From Bacillota bacterium (GTDB lineage: Bacteria > Bacillota_C > Negativicutes > CTSoil-072), in assembly GCA_017861495.1 (NCBI GenBank), contig JAGFXW010000085.1, positions 1 to 14,836 on the forward strand: a stretch of 14,836 nucleotides of DNA, given 5' to 3'. The position numbers and the translations under genes were made by a program. Below, in pieces: positions 1-6,967 of the stretch (position 1 is the first letter of the stretch; every line of letters begins with the position of its first letter). The notes beneath the pieces are model-generated. The model made no database searches and had not been told where the DNA came from. It was given only the letters and a program-made list of their open reading frames with translations.

Positions 1-483
1 TTTCGTAGTAATTAATATAACTCCGCCTTTGGCGTCAGTTCCGTAAATAACCGGAGCCGGCCCTTTAATAATTTCAATTTTAGCAATATTATTGGTTGGA
101 ATTAACGAAATATCCACTGCCGCACTGCTGGTCATTTTAGCAAGTGGATTTACTAATACTCCATCGACATAAATTTTTACATCCGATGAAGTCACTCCCC
201 GAATATCTACAGCAGTATTGCCTTTTTTCCCCTTGTGCAGGTTGAGTCCTGGTACATCTACCAACACATCAGTCAACGTCCGCGCCCCTTTGGCCTCAAT
301 CTCCTTATCAGTAATCACCGTGGTAGTCACCAGATATTTGTCCAAGTGGACAGCACTCACAACAATCTCATCCAGTGTTGTTTCCTCAATTGTACCCGTG
401 CTTTCTGCCGCCCAAACCATACTGGGCAGCGTCAGCAAAAGACAATTGAGAATTGCCATTTTGCCGCGAATCCCTTTTTTCAT
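1..483 (-). CDS. TonB-dependent outer-membrane receptor, N-terminal part (cut by the window edge)
   Basis: This gene starts at the ATG at 483-481 and runs off the left edge after 161 codons, all open. A GGGAGG ribosome-binding site lies at 495-490, six bases upstream. The translation opens with a signal peptide (MKKG..., hydrophobic core, then VWA-A near residues 23-26). A TonB-box-like LDEIVVSA follows at residues 37-44, then a plug domain with the family pattern: TDKEIEAKGARTLTDVL, DVPGL, VDIRGV, VKIYVDGV, and IEIIKGPAPVIYGTDAKGGVI near residues 138-157. The beta-barrel lies outside the window. Receptors of this kind bind a metal chelate or cofactor at the cell surface and pass it inward with TonB/ExbBD energy. 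It is the last visible gene of the uptake operon, 70 bases after the ATPase, so it probably takes up the same ligand. The substrate cannot be read from the plug. Confidence 0.93.
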   Translation of the reverse strand, partial: MKKGIRGKMAILNCLLLTLPSMVWAAESTGTIEETTLDEIVVSAVHLDKYLVTTTVITDKEIEAKGARTLTDVLVDVPGLNLHKGKKGNTAVDIRGVTSSDVKIYVDGVLVNPLAKMTSSAAVDISLIPTNNIAKIEIIKGPAPVIYGTDAKGGVILITTK

Positions 484-553
484 TGTACGCCTCCCTGGAT
501 TTTCTATTTCATTAAGTTACGCTCAAGCCTTCACGCACGCTAAAACTTATACG

Positions 554-1336
554 TCAACTTAATAATGGTATACAGACCTTTAGTTTTCCGGAAGTTCCAT
601 CGTCTACTTCAACGATTTTAACCTTTGCCTTGTAAAGATCGCTCAAAATTCCATCCGTAACAACCTCTTCCGGAGCGCCTTGCGCAGTAATTTTGCCATT
701 TTTCATAATGAAAACTTTATTACACAATAAAAATGCATGATTAGGAAAATGGGATGTCATAATAATGGAATATCCTTGGTTCGCCAGTTTATCGATGACG
801 CGCAATATGCGGACTTGGTTTCCGTAATCCAAACTGGATGTCGGTTCGTCCATAACAAACAATTTGGCTTTCTGCACTAATGCGCGGGCGATCAAGGTCA
901 ATTGTCTTTCTCCGCCGCTAATGCGGCTAAACAAATTATCCGCCAACTGCAATATTCCAAGTTCGGACAACGCCGTTTTAGCCAAGGCATAGTCTTCATC
1001 CGTCGGAACAGCAGAAAATGCAACATGCGGCGTCCGCCCCATAACAACAATATCCAGCACCCGGTGTGGAAATACAGTCGTTGCCGCTTGCGGCACATAG
1101 GCTATATCTTTTGCTAATTCCCGCGCCGATATTTCATTAATTTTTCGCCCTCTGATTTTTACACTGCCGGTTCGCACCTTAAGGACACCTAACAAACAAC
1201 GGAGCAACGTTGTTTTACCAGCGCCATTCGGGCCCAAAAGGCATACAACGTCTCCCTGTTCCACTGAAAAAGACAAATTGGAAAGCAGATCCCCGGCTGA
1301 TGAATAGCCGAAACTCAAATTTTCTACCGCAAGCAA
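554..1336 (-). CDS. ABC transporter ATP-binding protein (FecE/BtuD type)
   Basis: A cytoplasmic ATPase of 260 residues that powers the FecCD-type permease encoded just upstream. Visible motifs are Walker A GPNGAGKT (residues 35-42), Q-loop Gln83, signature ISGGERQ (139-145, Ile for the usual Leu), Walker B LFVMDE (159-164) and the switch His196. Length and motif spacing fit the iron-chelate/cobalamin/metal uptake group. The start is a TTG at 1336-1334. A GGAGG at 1350-1346 is nine bases upstream, and an in-frame TGA just before the TTG excludes a longer form. It follows the permease after a 145-base gap, unusually large for this operon, and precedes the TonB receptor. The ligand is inferred only from neighbours: a metal or metal chelate. 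Confidence 0.95.
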   Translation of the reverse strand: MLAVENLSFGYSSAGDLLSNLSFSVEQGDVVCLLGPNGAGKTTLLRCLLGVLKVRTGSVKIRGRKINEISARELAKDIAYVPQAATTVFPHRVLDIVVMGRTPHVAFSAVPTDEDYALAKTALSELGILQLADNLFSRISGGERQLTLIARALVQKAKLFVMDEPTSSLDYGNQVRILRVIDKLANQGYSIIMTSHFPNHAFLLCNKVFIMKNGKITAQGAPEEVVTDGILSDLYKAKVKIVEVDDGTSGKLKVCIPLLS

Positions 1337-1481
1337 TGTTCATCCCCTCCTTTACAAAACAAATATTGATGCAGCTCTCTCTTCCAAACAAATCCTCTGC
1401 CGATAACCGGATTGCCGCATCAATGGCTATACCGTCACAGAGAGGCCCTCACCTCCCTTCATTTTCTTTATGATCTCATGA
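1337..1481 (-). other. 145-base gap inside the uptake operon
   Basis: Between the permease stop and the ATPase start there is more space than at the other junctions of the operon. It holds a GGGAGG at about 1458-1453 on the minus strand that is followed only by very short frames (about 10-22 codons). It also holds an 8-base inverted repeat, ATTGATGC at 1365-1372 and GCATCAAT at 1417-1424, with a 44-base loop. No T-run follows the repeat, so it does not look like a terminator. It may modulate ATPase translation or be an operon scar. I see no protein I would call. Confidence 0.3.
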
Positions 1482-2597
1482 TCATCCCCAACCTTTTTTA
1501 GCTCTTGCCAGCAAAAAAACAAAGAACGGCGCGCCAATTAATGCTGTAAGAACGCCGACCTGAATTTCCAACGAAGCGATGCTCCGGCTGAGATTGTCCA
1601 TAACCAATAAATAGGTTCCGCCCAATACCAACGACGCCGGAAGGACAACAGCAAAATTTGCGCCGAACAACATGCGGGCTACATGTGGGATTAACAACCC
1701 CACCCACTGGATGATCCCCCCAATACTGGTTGCCGCAGCTGCTAAAAGGGTAGCACAAGCTATTACAATGAACCGGGTCCGTCGGACATCGACCCCCAGC
1801 GTCCTCGCTTCTTCTTCGCCAATACTCAAAACATTGATCTGCCACCGCATAGAATACAGTATTCCAATCGGAACAAGGATGGGGACAAGCGACCATATTA
1901 CATCCTGCTCCCTGACTTTGGAAAGTCCGCCCATCAGCCAAAAACTAATTTCCGGCAGCGTATTCATCGGATCCGCCAAATACTTCAACGAAGATACAAG
2001 CGCCTGAAAGAACGCCGAAACCACGATACCCGCCAATACCAACGAAATCGTGGATTTATTGCCAAAATAAGAACTGACCGCAATGGCGCAAAATACCGCC
2101 GCCAATCCGAAAACAAACGCAGCCGCTTCCACCCAGATCCAGGATAAATGGAGGATCATACCCAACACAGCGCCAAAAGCGGCGCCCCAGGAAGCACCCA
2201 ATATCGAAGGCGATACCAACGGATTGCGGAACAAGTTTTGATAGGCTGCGCCGGAAACGGACAAAGCTCCTCCAACGAGCAACGCCGCAACAATCCGCGG
2301 CAACCGGATCTTTAATACAACCGTTTCCACCGTGTCTGTCCACACTTGCGGTAAACTGAATACTTTGGAAAACAAAACAGCCAATACCATGTCCGGCGCC
2401 ACTGGATAGCGTCCCAGCAAAAACGAACCGAAAAACGCACCCAGCAACACAATCAGTATGCCCATTATTTTTAGCAACCCTGTGTGAGTCCGTAAGGTTC
2501 TAAAAACATCAACCCTGTTTATCACAGACGGTTTCTCCTCTTGCTGCGTTGTTAGACTGCCTCCCATACACACCGTCTCTTTCCGCCCGCTGTTCAT
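1482..2597 (-). CDS. FecCD/BtuC-family ABC transporter permease
   Basis: An inner-membrane permease of 371 residues, expected to work as a homodimer and move a metal, metal chelate or cofactor into the cytoplasm. It has many hydrophobic segments and the family signatures: RLPR followed by IVAALLVGGALSVSGAAYQ (98-119), RNPLVSPSILGASWGAAFG (124-142), a GLLIPHVAR coupling region (300-308), and the C-terminal EIQVGVLTALIGAPFFVFLL (344-363). The ATG at 2597 abuts the fmdE-like stop (TAG then ATG), suggesting translational coupling, but has no clear ribosome-binding site. An alternative ATG at 2567 (residue 11) has GGAAAGAG upstream; the first ten residues are polar, so either start is possible. 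The same family covers iron-siderophore, haem, cobalamin and MolB-type molybdate/tungstate permeases, so the ligand stays open. Confidence 0.95.
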   Translation of the reverse strand: MNSGRKETVCMGGSLTTQQEEKPSVINRVDVFRTLRTHTGLLKIMGILIVLLGAFFGSFLLGRYPVAPDMVLAVLFSKVFSLPQVWTDTVETVVLKIRLPRIVAALLVGGALSVSGAAYQNLFRNPLVSPSILGASWGAAFGAVLGMILHLSWIWVEAAAFVFGLAAVFCAIAVSSYFGNKSTISLVLAGIVVSAFFQALVSSLKYLADPMNTLPEISFWLMGGLSKVREQDVIWSLVPILVPIGILYSMRWQINVLSIGEEEARTLGVDVRRTRFIVIACATLLAAAATSIGGIIQWVGLLIPHVARMLFGANFAVVLPASLVLGGTYLLVMDNLSRSIASLEIQVGVLTALIGAPFFVFLLARAKKGWG

Positions 2598-3197
2598 CTA
2601 CCGTTTTACCGGTGTCGCGCAGGCGATGCAGGCAATTTTCCCTTCACGCATTCTTGTCCATGGTTCCATCACTTGTTCCCCGCAATATTCACAACATGGC
2701 GAGTTGAAAATCATTTCTTTTTCCGGCAAGGTGGCAACAACTGGTTCTACTTTTAACAACTCCGCGTCCGGCATGGTCAAAATTTCATGTATTCGTGCTC
2801 CACGCTCGCTTTTATAGCGTCGGTATTCCGCATCGGAAGCGTTGCCGCTCATCACTTTTTGCGTCAAAGCATTGCTTTCCGCCGAATATTCGTAAGGCAA
2901 TTGGATCACTCGCACCGCCTTGCCGCTCTTACGGCATCCCACCGTAAAAGCCTGTTTTCCGGTGAGATTGGTATACATCTTTCCTTTACCAACGGTACAG
3001 CCCAACACAATTTGAAAGGGGTCGATAGTGCAGCGATCGCTCTCGGCGATCGTTACCAAATCCCCTTCGTCCGGATTTGCATAACCTAACGCAGCCAACG
3101 CCGCTTTCGCTAGTCGGTACCCGGTGGCCAAGCCTGGACAGACATGTCCATGAAATTCAACAACCATTTTCCAGTCAGCCGAATCAATATTCCCCAT
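2598..3197 (-). CDS. FmdE-family protein with C-terminal zinc ribbon
   Basis: A cytoplasmic protein of 199 residues related to the FmdE/FwdE family (Pfam PF02663, named after a gene of the molybdenum formylmethanofuran dehydrogenase operon). The N-terminal domain has the family motif HGHVCPGLATGYR (16-28, with His16, His18 and Cys20 as candidate ligands), then Cys56, Asp59 and Cys67 in the CTIDPFQIVLGCTVGKG stretch. The C-terminus carries a zinc ribbon: CCEYCGE (168-174) paired with CIAC (190-193). The start has an AAGGAG site eight bases upstream. It lies between the binding-protein and permease genes. No formylmethanofuran pathway genes are visible, so the protein probably serves the transport system, perhaps as a metal chaperone, metal sensor or processing factor. 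That role is inference from context. Confidence 0.9.
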   Translation of the reverse strand: MGNIDSADWKMVVEFHGHVCPGLATGYRLAKAALAALGYANPDEGDLVTIAESDRCTIDPFQIVLGCTVGKGKMYTNLTGKQAFTVGCRKSGKAVRVIQLPYEYSAESNALTQKVMSGNASDAEYRRYKSERGARIHEILTMPDAELLKVEPVVATLPEKEMIFNSPCCEYCGEQVMEPWTRMREGKIACIACATPVKR

Positions 3198-3253
3198 TCT
3201 TATCGCTCCTTTTCGTCTATCGTGATGAAAGAATTACACCTGCAATTGCCATT

Positions 3254-4360
3254 TCACTTTCGCTGCGCTCCGGCCGCCAGCTCATCCAACTCCTTCTCGG
3301 AAAGTTGATAGTGGTAAAACAACGAATAAAATCGTTTTACTTCCGAACGAAACTCAAACGGGTATACATCCGGATACAATAAATTCGCTACCCAGCGAAT
3401 ACCGATTTGGCGGCTCACTGCCGGAGGCCGGTCAAACCAGTTAAACGGACCGGTAGGAATTTCGTATACTCGCCTGTCCTGGACCGCACGAACATCGCGC
3501 CATTCTTTTTCGTTCATGATGGACGGGAAACTGCTGCTTTCTCCGTCACGGAAATAGCCGATCAAGATGACTTCCGGGTTCCAGGCCATTACTTGTTCCA
3601 TGGATACCGGGCTGCGCCCAATGCTCGTAGTTCCCGGCAAGTTAGGATCTGCGACATTTTTCCCGCCAACATACTCAATAATCTCTGCATGCCAGGATCC
3701 TCTTGGTTCGGTTTCCAAGCCACGGCGTCCTTCGGCATAATATACCGTTACGGGGTCACGGCCCGCTAACCGAACTTTCTTTGCGTCCACCATTTCCATT
3801 GTTTCCCGGCAATAAGCTGCAAGATCAGCGGCATGCTCTTCACGTTCCAGAACCTTGCCGGCCATCGAATAGGTTTGATCCATTTTGGTCATACTGTTAT
3901 CAAGAAAAACAACAGGAATTTTTGTCAATTGCTGCAGTTCATCCGCGTAATCCTTATTAGCTTTATTGATCTCACTTACCATTAAAATGAGATCCGGTGC
4001 CGTTTTCATAACTTCTTCCACATTGCCGGTCGACCCGCGGGAAAGCCAGCCAATAACCGGCAAATTCCGGTATTGAGGCAATATATAACCTACTTGGTCG
4101 GACCCCATATGATAACTCCATCCGGCCAGCAACCGTGGATCGATGGTATACAGCAATACCGCCTCTACGGGCGATACCGGATACACTTTTTGTATTTTTG
4201 ACGGCAGTGCGACCCGGCGTCCAGCCATATCCGTGATTATTTTGCCACTATTGGCGGTTGCCGTTGTTTCCTTTTTTTCGTCATTCGCTTTCCCGCAGCC
4301 GGTTAAAGCAATAACAGCAATACAGACGACGACTAGCAAAACCAAAGTTTTCTTCTTCAT
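3254..4360 (-). CDS. ABC transporter substrate-binding lipoprotein (TroA/HemV-2-like, PF01497)
   Basis: A periplasmic binding protein of 368 residues, anchored as a lipoprotein: charged MKKK, a hydrophobic core, and lipobox LTGC with Cys22. The mature part has the usual two-lobe pattern: TDMAGRRVALPSKIQKVY (43-60), a first lobe ending near APDLILM (121-127), a second with YYAEGRRGLETEPRGSWHAE (207-226), VGGKNVAD (231-238), NPEVILIGYF (261-270) and a C-terminal GPFNWFDRPP...RWVANLLYPD (304-331). The last block is typical of the metal/haem/molybdate-type members. I chose the ATG at 4360-4358 because GGAGG lies five bases upstream; a TTG at 4372 in the same frame overlaps that site and is unlikely. 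It is the first gene of the operon and delivers ligand to the permease; its own ligand is not known. Confidence 0.94.
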   Translation of the reverse strand: MKKKTLVLLVVVCIAVIALTGCGKANDEKKETTATANSGKIITDMAGRRVALPSKIQKVYPVSPVEAVLLYTIDPRLLAGWSYHMGSDQVGYILPQYRNLPVIGWLSRGSTGNVEEVMKTAPDLILMVSEINKANKDYADELQQLTKIPVVFLDNSMTKMDQTYSMAGKVLEREEHAADLAAYCRETMEMVDAKKVRLAGRDPVTVYYAEGRRGLETEPRGSWHAEIIEYVGGKNVADPNLPGTTSIGRSPVSMEQVMAWNPEVILIGYFRDGESSSFPSIMNEKEWRDVRAVQDRRVYEIPTGPFNWFDRPPAVSRQIGIRWVANLLYPDVYPFEFRSEVKRFYSLFYHYQLSEKELDELAAGAQRK

Positions 4361-4404
4361 GGTTTCCTCCAACTATAAAATTAAATCATACCGCAACAAT
4401 AACA

Positions 4405-4490
4405 CACTTACCTTATAAACGATGCACAAACTTTACAACAAAACACAACAATTCAATAATAATACAAAACATAAAACAATTCAATATATT
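4405..4490 (-). promoter_or_regulatory. Probable promoter and direct repeats upstream of the uptake operon
   Basis: A candidate minus-strand -10 (TATAAG, 4417-4412) lies about 50 bases upstream of the binding-protein start, with a weak TTG-type -35 whose spacing is not ideal. Upstream, a perfect 12-base direct repeat, AACAATTCAATA on the plus strand, occurs at 4447-4458 and 4475-4486, starts 28 bases apart. Repeats at this distance could bind an activator. The whole stretch is very A/T-rich, so chance repeats are possible. Confidence 0.35.
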
Positions 4491-4526
4491 AAATAGTTTT
4501 GTTTTGTTAGTTTTTGTTGTTATTGC

Positions 4527-4558
4527 AAAACAAAAAGCCCTGCCGATATCGGCAGGGC
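4527..4558 (-). terminator. Rho-independent terminator after the dehydrogenase gene
   Basis: Positions 4537-4558 form a perfect 22-base palindrome (GCCCTGCCGAT and its complement). On the minus strand it is followed directly by TTTTTGTTTTGC. This ends transcription of the dehydrogenase gene and isolates the uptake operon downstream. Confidence 0.9.
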
Positions 4559-4629
4559 CTTCCATTTAATACCTTTCAGTCATTATTTATTTCAACCTCT
4601 AGCACCCGATTGGAAAACTAAAAAACAGC

Positions 4630-5544
4630 TTATTCCCAACGTATCCCTTTGAGAACATCCGCCATTTTCTTGGCCGCAATTTTCAATCCTTCGCTTTCTT
4701 CTTCCGACAGCGGCATTTCAACGATCTTCTCAATTCCTTTCGGGCCAAGAACAACCGGCACACCGACACTAACACCCGAAATCCCATATTCTCCATTTAA
4801 TATAGCCGAACATGCCAATACTTCTCCCGTACGTTTGACCATCGCTTCAACAAGATAAGCAACAGCCAATCCGGACGTCCAACCGGAAGTTCTACCGCTT
4901 TGCAAGGCTTGATAATTAACAAACCAGGTTTTGATCATTTGATCCACTTGTGATTTCTGTTCCCCACTCAAGATAACCGGTTCGCCTTTGACCTTCACCG
5001 ACGAATAGAGCGGCACCTGCGCCTCGCCATGTTCGCCGATAACCAAGGCCTGTACGTCATACGTTTGAACCCCCAGCAATTTAGCAATAGCCCACCGCAA
5101 CCGTAGGGAGTCATTGCGGGAAAAGCCGATAAATTGCCGCGCCGGCATCCCCGTAATATCACACAAAATATAATCAAACGGATCCACCGGATTGGTCCCG
5201 TTGATGATTGCCGCATTGGGACAATATTGTTTAATATGTTCTCCTACCGTTTTTACAATCGGCATATTGTTCTCCAAGTACTCAATCCTGGACGTGACCG
5301 GCCGTTCCGGCATGCTTGCTGTCATAATAACAATATCGCACTTCGCCAATGCGTCCCATTTCCCATACGTGATACTTGTTTGATTATACTCGGAGATCGC
5401 TTGTTCCATATCCATCACATGGGCGCGCGCTACATTTTCTTTAACGTCAATTAACACAATTTCATCGACAATGTTTTTTTGCGCAATACAGAACGCCATC
5501 GTTGATCCTAATAATCCCGCGCCACCGATAATTCCCACTTTCAT
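4630..5544 (-). CDS. Lactate/malate dehydrogenase-family NAD-dependent 2-hydroxyacid dehydrogenase, atypical specificity loop
   Basis: A cytoplasmic oxidoreductase of 304 residues that should interconvert a 2-oxoacid and a 2-hydroxyacid with NAD. The Rossmann motif is GGAGLLGS (7-14), and Asp33 after the second strand favours NAD over NADP. Catalytic residues by family alignment are Arg86 (LDH 109), Asn117 in NPVD, Asp145 and Arg148 (168/171) and His172 in GEHGE (195). The specificity loop reads MPERPVTSR (78-86): the position that is Gln in lactate and Arg in malate dehydrogenases is Glu80 here, and the usual loop Gly is Val. The true substrate is therefore uncertain. I chose the ATG at 5544 because GGGAG lies eight bases upstream; an ATG at 5559 overlaps that site. 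It is a single-gene unit with its own terminator. Confidence 0.9.
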   Translation of the reverse strand: MKVGIIGGAGLLGSTMAFCIAQKNIVDEIVLIDVKENVARAHVMDMEQAISEYNQTSITYGKWDALAKCDIVIMTASMPERPVTSRIEYLENNMPIVKTVGEHIKQYCPNAAIINGTNPVDPFDYILCDITGMPARQFIGFSRNDSLRLRWAIAKLLGVQTYDVQALVIGEHGEAQVPLYSSVKVKGEPVILSGEQKSQVDQMIKTWFVNYQALQSGRTSGWTSGLAVAYLVEAMVKRTGEVLACSAILNGEYGISGVSVGVPVVLGPKGIEKIVEMPLSEEESEGLKIAAKKMADVLKGIRWE

Positions 5545-5617
5545 TACTACCACTCCCATCTTTATTTTTTAGCGCTTACCATTCGTCAATACACACCATC
5601 ACAAAACAATCGACGCA

Positions 5618-5661
5618 AACAAAATTTGTTAACTCTAGATTATTATTATATAATAGATCCA
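5618..5661 (+). promoter_or_regulatory. Sigma-70-type promoter for the small membrane-protein pair, with an overlapping palindrome
   Basis: A -35 TTGTTA at 5626-5631 and a consensus -10 TATAAT at 5649-5654 are separated by 17 bases and point to the gene at 5723, giving a leader of about 60 bases. A 13-base inverted repeat (AACAAA-A-TTTGTT, 5618-5630) overlaps the -35 and could be a repressor site. The divergent dehydrogenase promoter must also lie in 5545-5722, but I could not place it with confidence. Confidence 0.65.
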
Positions 5662-5722
5662 ACAATCCTCTAAAACAGCACTATTATTTCATACAAAATT
5701 TAAGACGTAAAGGGAGAACCAC

Positions 5723-5995
5723 ATGAACATCGTAATCGGCGCGCTCATCGGCTTTATCAACGCCCTTTGGATCGGCATTATTATCATGTCGATTGCATGG
5801 GGATTGATATATTGCCTTTACCAAATTATCACTGGCAAGCAGAAAAACTCCTCTGCTTGGCAATACGCGAATCAGAGCGGCAAAAAAAATCCTAAGTTGT
5901 ACTACTTTATGCTCGAATTTTTATCAACAACAAGCACTACGATAATAACCGGAATTATCGTTCACGCCGGAATTTCCTTCTTGCTGCATCGTTAA
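5723..5995 (+). CDS. Small membrane protein of unknown function
   Basis: A 90-residue protein with two hydrophobic segments (about residues 3-36, rich in Ile and with an internal Trp, and about 66-87). They flank a polar middle with the stretch GKQKNSSAWQYANQSGKKN. An AGGGAG site at 5711-5716, six bases before the ATG, and a good promoter upstream support it as a real gene. I do not recognise the family. It is followed after 73 bases by a second small membrane protein on the same strand, so the two are probably co-transcribed. There is no signal-peptide cleavage site or catalytic motif to suggest a function. Confidence 0.75.
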   Translation: MNIVIGALIGFINALWIGIIIMSIAWGLIYCLYQIITGKQKNSSAWQYANQSGKKNPKLYYFMLEFLSTTSTTIITGIIVHAGISFLLHR

Positions 5996-6068
5996 TTGAA
6001 AATTTGCTTGCAGGTATGTCGCAAAAAAGAGGCTATCCTCTCCACAAGACAATTCAAGGAGGTTGGAC

Positions 6069-6308
6069 ATGTACGTTTGTGAAATATGCAGCAAGAAAAT
6101 TTCACCAAAACAAAAAGGGAACATAATCGCCCGAAAAAGTAAATTAACAGGAAAAACAACCTATCTTTGCCGTTCTTGCTTTGAGAAAAACAAAGGCCTT
6201 GACTATGATACCTATGTGCAACTGAAAAGCCGGACAAAAGTTTGGCTTTTGGGAATTGTACTTGTAATAATAGCGGTACTGTTATTAATTCGAAAATTCA
6301 GCTCGTAA
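6069..6308 (+). CDS. Small zinc-ribbon protein with a C-terminal membrane anchor
   Basis: A 79-residue protein. Cys4-x-x-Cys7 and Cys34-x-x-Cys37 make a zinc-ribbon knuckle pair around a basic stretch (KQKGN...ARKSKLTGK). Residues 57-74 form a single membrane segment (VWLLGIVLVIIAVLLLI), followed by RKFSS. The ribbon would face the cytoplasm as in tail-anchored proteins; this topology is inferred. The start is the ATG at 6069 with AAGGAGG at 6056-6062; a TTG at 6063 overlaps that site and is unlikely. It lies downstream of the other small membrane protein in a likely two-gene unit and is followed by a stem-loop at 6364-6404. No specific function can be assigned. Confidence 0.8.
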   Translation: MYVCEICSKKISPKQKGNIIARKSKLTGKTTYLCRSCFEKNKGLDYDTYVQLKSRTKVWLLGIVLVIIAVLLLIRKFSS

Positions 6309-6363
6309 CCCGCCGCACAAATTAACCCTCTGAACATTCTTGCAAAAACATGTTAATAAAGAT

Positions 6364-6404
6364 AAAGAAGCTATCCTTACGCACGTAGTTTGGGTAGCTT
6401 CTTT
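6364..6404. terminator. Long stem-loop, probable terminator shared by converging genes
   Basis: A 13-base-pair stem (6364-6376 with 6392-6404, one G-T pair) surrounds a 15-base loop. The plus strand has CTTTTAATTT a few bases on, and the minus strand has ATCTTTATTAA directly after the stem. It lies between the plus-strand zinc-ribbon gene and the minus-strand small gene at 6501-6671, so it may end both. The T-runs are imperfect. Confidence 0.6.
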
Positions 6405-6500
6405 AGTTCGCCTTTTAATTTCAGCAATTGCGATCTTTCTCAAAGATAAGACAAACAATACTGCTCATTTCAAGTTATCGCTTTGCAGTAGGCATGATAA

Positions 6501-6671
6501 TCAATCTTTATTCTCTTTTTCTACCAACGTAACCTCGTACCATTTCCCCTCTTCAACAGCAGGAATCGGCAAACAATTGATTTCAATTTCGTAGTCCGGC
6601 CACCGATACAGCATTAAGTCCGCGACATCCTGTTCCGCTCTGGCCATTATCCGTAATTGTCTAACTTGCAC
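6501..6671 (-). CDS. Small protein of 56 residues, unknown function
   Basis: A short gene with a GTG start at 6671-6669 and an AGGAGG ribosome-binding site at 6685-6680, eight bases upstream. It ends at TGA 6503-6501. The product begins MQVRQLRIMARAEQDVADL (GTG read as Met) and includes LYRWPDYEIEINCLPIP and a charged end EKENKD. It looks soluble, acidic overall and without a signal peptide. The frame stays open upstream of the GTG for about 26 further codons to a TAA, with no ATG and only a second GTG close by, so a longer ancestral form is possible. I recognise no family. Support is the strong ribosome-binding site, protein-like composition and a stem-loop downstream. Confidence 0.6.
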   Translation of the reverse strand: MQVRQLRIMARAEQDVADLMLYRWPDYEIEINCLPIPAVEEGKWYEVTLVEKENKD

Positions 6672-6887
6672 CCGTTCCACCTCCTGGTTTTGGCATACTC
6701 GCTGCGCCGCGTAGTCCGTTCCAAAAACAACCTGTGCTCCGGTGAGTTACGGAAAAACCGTTACAATTACAATAACAACAGCGACTCCACCCTTTTGCAA
6801 CTTACAAAACGATCAAATTTTATGGTTTGATTCTACCATTTTTTTATTCACATTTCCATTAAATTAACCATACAATTTTCCGATGGG
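6672..6887 (-). other. Non-coding stretch upstream of the small gene
   Basis: About 215 bases between the 56-codon gene and the terminator of the TPR gene. On the minus strand there is a possible promoter with -10 TAGAAT near 6840 and a weak TGGAAA -35 seventeen bases upstream, which would give a leader of about 160 bases. A small ACGG/CCGT hairpin lies further down. I recognise no known riboswitch. Confidence 0.25.
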
Positions 6888-6928
6888 ATGAAAAGGCAAA
6901 GAACCGTCTCATTTTCAAGGCGGTTCTT
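6888..6928 (-). terminator. Terminator after the TPR protein gene
   Basis: AAGAACCG at 6899-6906 pairs with CGGTTCTT at 6921-6928. On the minus strand the stem is followed by TTGCCTTTTC. It sits 40 bases past the stop of the TPR gene. Confidence 0.7.
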
Positions 6929-6967
6929 CTAACAGAAGGCAGCAAAAATGCCGTTAAAAACCCAAAA

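Noticed and set aside
4143..4418. Plus-strand frame of 91 codons across the start of the binding-protein gene
   Set aside because: It is the antisense shadow of the lipoprotein gene and its promoter, without its own ribosome-binding site.
6667..6887. Riboswitch in the long region upstream of the 56-codon gene
   Set aside because: Only small unrelated hairpins are present, and no conserved core of a known riboswitch class could be recognised.
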